Source: Clostridium_F caseinilyticum
Lineage (GTDB): Bacteria; Bacillota; Clostridia; Clostridiales; Clostridiaceae
DNA: 64,000 nt
Assembly: GCF_046127645.1 (NCBI RefSeq)
Contig: NZ_CP175919.1
Direction: 5' to 3' (one strand)
The notes under the pieces were generated by a model that searched no databases, was not told the DNA's origin, and saw nothing but the letters and a program-made list of their open reading frames with translations. Position numbers and translations under genes: made by a program. Positions 8,268 through 15,301 of the stretch are shown here, piece after piece. Position 1 is the stretch's first letter. The number at the start of each line of letters is the position of its first letter.

Positions 8268-9248
8268 CTAATTTCTAAAAATATGCCACATTGCATTATT
8301 TCTACCCCTAGCAAATACATCAGTTCTATTTGGTCCCCAAGATACTGCAGCTGGATCAGAGGTTATAATGTTTCCTCCAATCATTGACCAATTACTCCAT
8401 CGAGATCCGTTCCAAGACCTGGTCATTAGTTGATTGTTTCCACCTCTCGCAAATACCTCCAATCTATTATTTTCTCTAGAAGAAACAGCAGGACCAGAAG
8501 TTAATCTTCCTCCAAGGTCTTCCCAACTGCTCCAGCGAGAACCGTTCCACCATAGATGATACAGGCGGTTACCTTGTCCCCGTGCAAATACATCAATTCT
8601 ATTATTACCCCAAGACACAGCCGCTGGTGAAGAGGTTAATCTTCCTCCAAGACTTTCCCATTCACTCCAACGAGAACCATTCCACCATTTATGCCAAAGG
8701 GCATTATCTGTTCCCCTTACAAAAGTATCTAATCTGTTAGGAGCCCATGAAGATACTGCTGGTGCAGATGTCAAAACTCCTCCAAGACTTTCCCATGAAC
8801 TCCATCTTGAACCATTCCAGAAGATATGCCACATAGCATTATCTGTTCCTCTAGCAAATACATCAATTCTATTTCGTCCCCAAGATACTGCTGCTGGTGC
8901 AGAAGTTAAGTTACCACCAAGACTTTCCCAATTACTCCAACGGGATCCATCCCACCATTTATGCCAAAGAGCATTATCTGTTCCTCTTACAAAAGTATCT
9001 AACCTATTAGGTGCCCAAGAAGATGCTGCTGGTGCAGATGCTAGAACTCCACCAAGATCTTCCCAACGACTCCATCTACGTTGTGGAGCTATGTTTTGTT
9101 GCCTATATGAATATCTCATATTATCAATATCATCTTCAAAATTATTGTAATACTGTAAATCATTAACCTCCATCATTTGCTCACTTGAATTTGGCCAAGT
9201 AAATTGCTGCATATAACAAGGAATATAAAAAAACGGAATATTATACAT
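8268..9248 (-). CDS. Six-repeat beta-propeller lectin-like protein, probable spore-surface protein
   Basis: 326 residues. An N-terminal leader of about 56 residues, rich in Tyr, Gln and Met, is followed by six repeats of 45-46 residues. Each repeat has RWS.WE.LGG, then S.PA..SW, NR.D.F.RG..N..WH and WNGS. Repeats 1 and 3 resemble each other, as do 2, 4 and 6, so a two-repeat unit was duplicated. The Trp/Gly/Asn pattern resembles bacterial propeller lectins of the PLL/tectonin type, which bind fucosylated or methylated sugars; that assignment is by pattern only. There is no signal peptide. A sigma-K-like -10 (CATAAAATA) at 9297-9305 and the neighbouring exosporium genes suggest mother-cell expression and a place on the spore surface. 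Confidence 0.75.
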   Translation of the reverse strand: MYNIPFFYIPCYMQQFTWPNSSEQMMEVNDLQYYNNFEDDIDNMRYSYRQQNIAPQRRWSRWEDLGGVLASAPAASSWAPNRLDTFVRGTDNALWHKWWDGSRWSNWESLGGNLTSAPAAVSWGRNRIDVFARGTDNAMWHIFWNGSRWSSWESLGGVLTSAPAVSSWAPNRLDTFVRGTDNALWHKWWNGSRWSEWESLGGRLTSSPAAVSWGNNRIDVFARGQGNRLYHLWWNGSRWSSWEDLGGRLTSGPAVSSRENNRLEVFARGGNNQLMTRSWNGSRWSNWSMIGGNIITSDPAAVSWGPNRTDVFARGRNNAMWHIFRN

Positions 9249-9296
9249 TAGTAGCCTCCTTATATTATTAGCTCCTGATTAAACAACCATCAATTA

Positions 9297-9325
9297 TATT
9301 TTATGAATAAGAATAAAACCTGTTA
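9297..9325 (-). promoter_or_regulatory. Possible sigma-K promoter of the lectin-like gene
   Basis: Minus-strand CATAAAATA (9305 to 9297) fits the -10 pattern CATANNNTA. An AAC triplet 16 bases upstream fits the short -35. In DNA this AT-rich the match alone is weak; its value comes from recurring at neighbouring spore-type genes. Confidence 0.35.
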
Positions 9326-9415
9326 CACTTTATATTTGAAAATAATGAATTTTAATTAATTTAACAAATACCATAAACCATAAAAATTTTTTTATAACAA
9401 TTTGATAATAGAAAG

Positions 9416-9446
9416 ACTTCGAATCCCTTAATGGGATCGAAGTCAC
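9416..9446 (-). terminator. Terminator downstream of the cysteine-rich exosporium gene
   Basis: GACTTCGATCCC and GGGATTCGAAGTC pair with one bulge around a TTAAT-type loop, followed on the minus strand by TTTCTATT. It lies about 270 bases beyond the stop at 9716. The rest of 9249-9715 shows no gene; it holds only this hairpin and the lectin promoter region. Confidence 0.7.
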
Positions 9447-9715
9447 AATATTTTAGGTAATACTTCTTATCAGCATATGCACATTCTTTTCTATGCATTT
9501 TTCTCTTTTGACAATATTAAAAATATAACTACTATATATTTTTAATATTTAACTAAAGAACTCAATGGTTCATTTTAAAATCTAATTTTTAGGATATCCT
9601 CTATACCAGAAATACACTTGCTTATTACATTATCATACTAATTATATTACTATTATTTATAAATAATAGTACAAAATTTCCTACAATAAAATTGAATCTA
9701 AATAATAAAAAAATT

Positions 9716-10597
9716 TTAATTTATAGAACGGCTACTACTTATTATATCGCATTTTTCTTCTTGTTCCTTGATACAATGATCATCATGTTGATCATAATCA
9801 TCAAACAAATTATCCATTTCTTGTGGTGGATAAAGAGTTGGAAGTTCTCTTTCCATAAATTCCTTACATGGATCACCTGGGCATTTGCATTCTTCTGGTA
9901 CTGGACAATAGCCATAAGCTGGAACCATCAGTTGAACTACTATTTCACATTTGATTATTATGAATAATCCTAGTGTAATACATAAAAATACTTTCTGATC
10001 TCCATTACAATTACTTCCATCATTTCCACAAGTACAACTGCAATCACAACCATTACCACAATCTATTTTTGAAATATCTGTACTTAAACAATCTCCTACT
10101 ATTTCTAGTTTTATAAATTGTTGATCAATTTCCTCTGCTGATGTACATTCTTTACCTATTACAGTTTTAGCTATAGCATCTGGACAATATAGGTTTGAAG
10201 CATTTACAGTTCTATTTACTGAATAATTTAATATTTGAGTTTGTATTACCCCTCCTACTTCTACTTCTACTTCTACATCAAAAGTAACTGTATAATTAAT
10301 AGTTACTTTTTTATATCCAGGTTTGCCATTTGAAATAGGGCATTTAGTAACAGAATTAACAGTTACTTTTAAATTTTTACAACAACCTACGCATCTAACT
10401 TGTGATGGATCTGTAATATTTGGTATTTGCTTACATAATTGTTCGCAATCCTCTGAAGGCTTTAAGCATTCTTTTATTAAGCATTGATCAAAAACCTTAG
10501 GAACCTGAATACAACATATCTCCACTGGATCTGGTAAACAGCCTTGTTTATTTACAAAACCCGGACGTGGAATAAAATCTTTTGAATTAATAGCCAT
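9716..10597 (-). CDS. Cysteine-rich exosporium protein (CsxA-like)
   Basis: 293 residues with 28 cysteines by my count. The N-terminal third has paired cysteines (ICCIQVP, VGCCKN), the middle is a Val/Thr-rich beta-type segment (VTINYTVTFDVEVEVEVGG), and a later cluster reads CGNGCDCSCTCGNDGSNC. Near the C-terminus it becomes acidic (Asp/Glu/His). There is no signal peptide. Size, cysteine content and a collagen-like glycoprotein nearby fit CsxA, the cysteine-rich protein that builds the hexagonal exosporium basal layer in C. sporogenes; this is from memory of the literature, not a search. The start has AAGGAGG upstream, and a sigma-K-like -10 lies at 10648-10656. Confidence 0.7.
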   Translation of the reverse strand: MAINSKDFIPRPGFVNKQGCLPDPVEICCIQVPKVFDQCLIKECLKPSEDCEQLCKQIPNITDPSQVRCVGCCKNLKVTVNSVTKCPISNGKPGYKKVTINYTVTFDVEVEVEVGGVIQTQILNYSVNRTVNASNLYCPDAIAKTVIGKECTSAEEIDQQFIKLEIVGDCLSTDISKIDCGNGCDCSCTCGNDGSNCNGDQKVFLCITLGLFIIIKCEIVVQLMVPAYGYCPVPEECKCPGDPCKEFMERELPTLYPPQEMDNLFDDYDQHDDHCIKEQEEKCDIISSSRSIN

Positions 10598-10647
10598 ATA
10601 AATATCCTCCTTTTCATATATAGAAGAAACATTGTTTTATCTCAATA

Positions 10648-10675
10648 TATAGTATGCATATAAAAAAATAAGTGT
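10648..10675 (-). promoter_or_regulatory. Possible sigma-K promoter of the cysteine-rich exosporium gene
   Basis: Minus-strand CATACTATA (10656 to 10648) matches CATANNNTA exactly. ACAC at 10675-10672 gives the AC element at 15-base spacing. This is the best of the sigma-K-like sites in the cluster. Confidence 0.45.
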
Positions 10676-10793
10676 GATAAGTAAAAATATATTTTATCTA
10701 TGTAAATTTCAATAAACTTTTAGTAATATTTTTCATTAGAAAGAATATAAGATACTTGTTATTAATATAATTTTATAAAGGTAGGTGAATATT

Positions 10794-12623
10794 ATGAAGT
10801 GTAATAAATCATATATTTTCAAAAATATATACGGTAATATGTATGAATTTTATATTAATAAAAATAATGATCTAATGTGTAATAAGTTTTCCGAAGAAAT
10901 AAAAATACTTGAAAATGTTTCACAATTTAATATAAATATAACTTATTTAGGAATAGTAGAAATAGTATGTATAACTTTCGATGGATTTATAAAATACTGC
11001 AAATTTAATAAAAAATGGTCTATTCAAACTCTTTATAAATTAAAATCTCACAATAATAATATAGATGAAGTTAACTTGTTTTCTAAAGGAAATAAACTTC
11101 ATATATTTTTTATGTTTTATGAAAATCGCTATGATTCCATGGCAAATATTTTACACTATGTATGGGATGGGAATAAATTTGAAACCAATATAATAGGGCC
11201 TATAAATACTATTAAAGGTATAGAAAAGCATTATTACTTAGAAATATTAAACAATAGTATTAATATGTTTTACATAACAAAAGAAAAAAACTCTAACGTT
11301 ATTAATTTATGTAAATATCTAGATAACAATCTTTGGAGCAATCCAAAAAAACTATATAGATTAAATGGTAATGATATTAATTTTTCCACCTTAAATAAAA
11401 ACGAAGAATTTAATATTTTAAATATATCTGAAGAAAATGGAATATACACACTAGAACATGTAATAATCGATAGCAAAGACAATATTAATAATTTCCATAT
11501 TCACAAAACAAATATCCCTATATATAAATCTACATTTATTATATTTAACAATATATTATATTGTATGTGGTCTGAAGATGGTACATTAATATATTCTTCT
11601 TTTAACGACACTAAATGGTCCAATCCATCAAAAATTGAAACTAATTCTTTTGATAACATAGATATGTATAGATATATATATGAAAAAAGCTTTTTAGATA
11701 AATCTATAGATAGTAAAAATATATTCGCATCTATATCTGATAATATCAATATATTTTTGCCTAAAATCACCAAAACATACAATAATAAAAATAATGATAA
11801 ATATGATGCAGAAAGCACTATAAGAAAATTACTTCAAGAAATATCTAAAAAAAATGCTGAAAATTATGATTTACACAATAAAACAATATTACTAACACAA
11901 AAATTAAAAGAAAAAAATATTTATGTTAACAACCTTAGTGAAAATCTAAATAAAATTTCTATCCAGAAATCTAATATTGAAAATAAATATAAATCTATTT
12001 TGGAAATTAATAATAATTTAAAAATTGAAACTGAAAAAATTAAAAAAAATATAAATAAAAAATATGAAGAAAGTAGCTCTTTAAAAGTTGAACTTAAGAG
12101 CAAAATAGAAGAAAATAAAAAACTTAAATTAAAACTTGATAAAAAAATAGAAGAAAATAGTTCTTTAAATGAACATTTAAATAATACAATTGAAAAATTT
12201 AAAAATGAAAATCTTATAGCAATAAAAAATCTTGAAAATAAATATCTTATGGAAACAAAAGACATAAAAAATCAACTTAAAGATAAACAAAATAAATTTA
12301 AAATTTTGCTTGATAAAAACAAAATATTGGAAGAAAGTATTAAAGAATTAAAACTAGAAAATGATAATGTAAAAGAAAAATTAGAAACATCTAAAAACAA
12401 TATACTATCAAATCTAAAAAGTAAATATGATACAGAGGTCTCAACTATAAAAGAACAACTTAAAGAAAAGGAAAAAAGTTTTGAATATATAACAGATTAT
12501 TCACAAAAATTAGAAACAACTTTAGATGAACTAAAATCTGAAAATTCACTTATAAAACAAGAATTGGAAAACTCTAGAAGTAAAAGTTTTATAGAACGAC
12601 TTTTAGGCAAACCATATAAATAA
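10794..12623 (+). CDS. Coiled-coil protein with N-terminal beta-rich domain, function unknown
   Basis: About 609 residues from ATG 10794, chosen because GTAGGTG lies at the right distance; a GTG nine bases upstream is in frame but overlaps that site. Residues 1-320 are rich in Asn, Ile, Tyr and Trp with recurring W(D)G.K, KWSIQ and TKWSNPSKI-like turns. This suggests a propeller-like fold related in style to the neighbouring lectin. Residues about 335-600 are a long Lys/Glu/Leu/Asn coiled coil, and the tail is basic (ERLLGKPYK). There is no signal or membrane segment. It is divergent from the cysteine-rich exosporium gene and ends at a shared terminator. A filamentous or bridging spore-surface role is possible but only by context. 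Confidence 0.65.
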   Translation: MKCNKSYIFKNIYGNMYEFYINKNNDLMCNKFSEEIKILENVSQFNINITYLGIVEIVCITFDGFIKYCKFNKKWSIQTLYKLKSHNNNIDEVNLFSKGNKLHIFFMFYENRYDSMANILHYVWDGNKFETNIIGPINTIKGIEKHYYLEILNNSINMFYITKEKNSNVINLCKYLDNNLWSNPKKLYRLNGNDINFSTLNKNEEFNILNISEENGIYTLEHVIIDSKDNINNFHIHKTNIPIYKSTFIIFNNILYCMWSEDGTLIYSSFNDTKWSNPSKIETNSFDNIDMYRYIYEKSFLDKSIDSKNIFASISDNINIFLPKITKTYNNKNNDKYDAESTIRKLLQEISKKNAENYDLHNKTILLTQKLKEKNIYVNNLSENLNKISIQKSNIENKYKSILEINNNLKIETEKIKKNINKKYEESSSLKVELKSKIEENKKLKLKLDKKIEENSSLNEHLNNTIEKFKNENLIAIKNLENKYLMETKDIKNQLKDKQNKFKILLDKNKILEESIKELKLENDNVKEKLETSKNNILSNLKSKYDTEVSTIKEQLKEKEKSFEYITDYSQKLETTLDELKSENSLIKQELENSRSKSFIERLLGKPYK

Positions 12624-12683
12624 CTATTTTATAAAACTTATATAAAAACCCTTCTCAGCGTTCAATTAATTCAGATTTTTAAA

Positions 12684-12716
12684 AAGCTCCTCGTATTTTA
12701 TTAAATACAAGGAGCT
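12684..12716. terminator. Bidirectional terminator
   Basis: AGCTCCT and AGGAGCT, extended by GTATTT/AAATAC, form a hairpin with a TATT loop between the convergent genes ending at 12623 (+) and 12790 (-). A and T runs flank both sides. Confidence 0.75.
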
Positions 12717-12789
12717 AAATTATTGTCTAAGTTTTATTATAATTTTATTTAAAACAATTATATAACTTATTTTAAATAATCATTAAATT

Positions 12790-13383
12790 TTATATAGCAT
12801 TAAAACGTGTAATTTTACAAATTGAATATGCATCTGGAGCACCATCAGTTATATTTTCTCCTACTAATATTCCAAGACCAACTTTTCTTACTGTTAAATT
12901 TTGAAAAATATTAAGGTCTTGTTGACCTTCAAACTGTAGCGCTATATTATTATTTATAAAATTATTTAAATTTTCTCTTAATGGTCTTTCACAGCAATCA
13001 CATTCTCCACAAGTACATACTGCTGGTAATAAATTAATTTGATTTATAGTGTTTATATCTCTCCATCTAACCCTAGAAATGTTACAAATTGAAATAAAAC
13101 TAGTATTCTGTATATTAATTATGCTATCTTGTATTGATACTATTTGATTTACTTGAAAAGACTGAGTTGCTCCTGTATCAAGTGTTACTTGAATTGTAGC
13201 TTCAGGAGTTAAAATACTTCTTAATTGATTTAATAAATTTTCCATAGGATCTACACAACAATCACATTTATTAGTAGCAAAATTACAGCTACATAAACAT
13301 ATATCACATTTATTACAATATAACTCTTCTAGTTTTTGTTGTAAATTCCTTTTATCTTTATAGCATAGCATAAATCTCAACAT
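12790..13383 (-). CDS. Duplicated cysteine-rich protein, probable spore coat or exosporium component
   Basis: 197 residues made of two related halves. Each starts with a cysteine knot (CNKCDICLCSC..CDCC, then CTCGECDCC), followed by Pro, a helix with ENL..LR or ENLNNFI, and a beta-type segment ending in SICNISRVR or SICKITRF. There are about 16 cysteines and no signal peptide. I do not recognise a named family. Setting and composition suggest a crosslinked spore-surface protein. The first ATG (13383) sits directly against GAAAGG, so the true start may be TTG 13380 or ATG 13371. A CATATAATA sigma-K-like -10 lies at 13430-13438. Confidence 0.7.
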   Translation of the reverse strand: MLRFMLCYKDKRNLQQKLEELYCNKCDICLCSCNFATNKCDCCVDPMENLLNQLRSILTPEATIQVTLDTGATQSFQVNQIVSIQDSIINIQNTSFISICNISRVRWRDINTINQINLLPAVCTCGECDCCERPLRENLNNFINNNIALQFEGQQDLNIFQNLTVRKVGLGILVGENITDGAPDAYSICKITRFNAI

Positions 13384-13429
13384 CCTTTCAGATATTTAAA
13401 TCTAAATTAAATATTATTTGGATCAATAT

Positions 13430-13438
13430 TATTATATG
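13430..13438 (-). promoter_or_regulatory. Possible sigma-K -10 element
   Basis: Minus-strand CATATAATA fits CATANNNTA about 47 bases upstream of the duplicated cysteine-rich gene, with an AC about 17 bases further up. Weak on its own. The rest of 13384-13640 shows nothing further. Confidence 0.3.
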
Positions 13439-13640
13439 ATTTATGCTTAATTAATGTTATCTATTATGTAAATAAATATTGTAATATCTATACTCATATT
13501 TTCATAGATTTGCATACCATATATTAGGTCTAAATCATTCTACCCTATATATTTTTAAAATTTATAAAAAATAATTTGTTCTAAATATACAAACTTACCC
13601 TATATGCCAAAATAATAGTAAATTTACATGAGGTGATTTA

Positions 13641-14717
13641 ATGATAACTATAAGTTTATGTATTATTGTAAAAAATGAAGAAATTTCACTAGAAAGATGC
13701 TTAAACTGTGCTAAAGATTTTGTTGATGAAATTATAATAGTCGATACTGGTTCTACGGATAAAACTAAAGAAATTGCTAATAAATTTACAGATAAAGTTT
13801 ATGATTTTGAATGGATACAAGACTTTGCAGCAGCAAGAAACTTTTCATTTAGCAAAGCCACTAAAGAGTATATATTTTACTTAGATGCTGACGATATAAT
13901 TTTAGAAGAAGATCAAAAAAAATTAAAAAAATTAAAAAATAATTTAGATAAGTCTATCGATTCTGTTACTATGTTTTATAGTATGAACCTAAATAAAGAT
14001 GGCATACCAGCTTTAAGTTATAGACGAAACAGACTTGTAAAACGCGAAAAAAATTTTAAATGGTATGGAAGAGTTCATAATTATTTACAGGTTTATGGTA
14101 ATATCTTTAATAGTGATATATCCATAGTTCATGATAAAATAAAGCCTCGTGATTCTGATAGAAATTTAAATATATATAAGAAAATGATAGAGGAAAATTA
14201 TCAATTTTCTCCAAGGGATGTATTTTACTATGGAAATGAATTATATGATCATAAATTATATGAAGAAGCTATAAAACAGTATAAAAAATTATTAGAAATG
14301 AATAATGGATGGTATGAAGACAAAATAACTGCCTGCGGAAAGCTAGCAGACTATTATAATTATATAAAAGACCCTTTTAATGCAAAAAAATATTGCTACT
14401 ATTCCTTTAACTACGACAAACCACGAGCTGAGTTTTGTTGTAGATTAGGCAGTTACTTTATAACCGAAAATAATTTATCCAATGCAATATTTTGGTATGA
14501 ATTAGCTACTAATTTAGAGCGTCCTAAAAATGGTTTAGGGTTTTTTAGTGATGATTGTTGGACTTGGCTTCCTCATATTCAACTTTGTCTTTGCTACTAT
14601 AAACAAGGAAATAAAGAGCTATCTTATAAACACAATGAAATAGCACTATCTTATTCTCCTAATAACAAAACTTTACTTAATAATAAAAAATTCTTTAAAA
14701 GTATTGGATTTGAATAA
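13641..14717 (+). CDS. Family 2 glycosyltransferase with TPR-like C-terminal region
   Basis: 358 residues. The GT-A domain (1-200) has SLCIIVKNEE at the N-terminus, the nucleotide-binding VDTGSTDKT, a DxD-type metal site in FYLDADD and the acceptor-side WYGRVHNYL. Residues about 205-355 are helical repeats (DVFYYGNELYDHKLYEEAIKQYKKLL, AIFWYELA, ELSYKHNEIAL) typical of SPOR/TPR-tailed transferases. It is cytosolic. It lies between the cysteine-rich genes and the Thr-rich collagen-like gene, so it is a good candidate for glycosylating that protein; this is inference from position. Start ATG 13641 has GAGGTG upstream. Confidence 0.88.
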   Translation: MITISLCIIVKNEEISLERCLNCAKDFVDEIIIVDTGSTDKTKEIANKFTDKVYDFEWIQDFAAARNFSFSKATKEYIFYLDADDIILEEDQKKLKKLKNNLDKSIDSVTMFYSMNLNKDGIPALSYRRNRLVKREKNFKWYGRVHNYLQVYGNIFNSDISIVHDKIKPRDSDRNLNIYKKMIEENYQFSPRDVFYYGNELYDHKLYEEAIKQYKKLLEMNNGWYEDKITACGKLADYYNYIKDPFNAKKYCYYSFNYDKPRAEFCCRLGSYFITENNLSNAIFWYELATNLERPKNGLGFFSDDCWTWLPHIQLCLCYYKQGNKELSYKHNEIALSYSPNNKTLLNNKKFFKSIGFE

Positions 14718-14729
14718 TCGCAAAAATAT

Positions 14730-14771
14730 TAAATCTGCCAATTTACACCATATATATTGGCAGATTTAGTT
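14730..14771 (+). terminator. Terminator of the glycosyltransferase gene
   Basis: AAATCTGCCAAT pairs with ATTGGCAGATTT around a loop of about 14 bases, followed by AGTTATTT. It is 13 bases after the stop. Confidence 0.75.
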
Positions 14772-14884
14772 ATTTAATAAAATTTTCTAACTTTTTTAAT
14801 AACTAATTAACCAAATCATATTAAACAAGATATTTGTTACTATAAGATTCCTAGATATTTTTATATCATAAAATTAAAATTACT

Positions 14885-15174
14885 CATATTATACATTAGT
14901 AAGAAGCAAAACTCATAGCTTTATAAAATCATAAATTTGATTATTTTATTAAATTTTAGAAGGTGATAATTTGAAAAATAGATGCAATAAAATTATATGT
15001 ATCTCCACAACTGTGGTAGGTGTACTTGCCTTGGCTTGCGGTTCTTCGCAATTTTTCTCTGTAGCTTACATAGCAAATACTTCACAGTCATCATATAATT
15101 TTAACAATTCAAATCTGTTAATTCTTATCACTATTTATTATGTAAAATTATATTATTCTACATCATTTTAAATT
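14885..15174 (+). pseudogene. Decayed duplicate of the collagen-gene promoter and N-terminus
   Basis: The frame from TTG 14971 gives 66 residues. Its DNA matches the start of the collagen-like gene at 15302 block by block: the CATATTATA -10 (14885-14893), AGAAGGTGAT, a TTG start, AAAATTATATGTAT and TGTGGTAGGTGTACTTGCC. After about 25 codons the match stops before any Gly-X-Y repeat, and the rest is an unrelated short tail. A paralogous collagen-like gene, or a duplicated promoter and leader, has therefore lost its body. I see no functional product. Confidence 0.6.
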
Positions 15175-15222
15175 TATAAATCACTTTTACCATAGAACTT
15201 ACTATCAAAAATTTAAAACAGT

Positions 15223-15231
15223 CATATTATA
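15223..15231 (+). promoter_or_regulatory. Possible sigma-K -10 element of the collagen-like gene
   Basis: CATATTATA fits CATANNNTA about 70 bases before the start codon and is conserved in the decayed copy at 14885-14893. No clear AC -35 at ideal spacing. Confidence 0.35.
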
Positions 15232-15301
15232 TAGTAATGCTGATTTTTTTAATTTTTAACAGCAGATTGAAATCATATTATTAAAATAGAAGGTGATTTT
15301 A

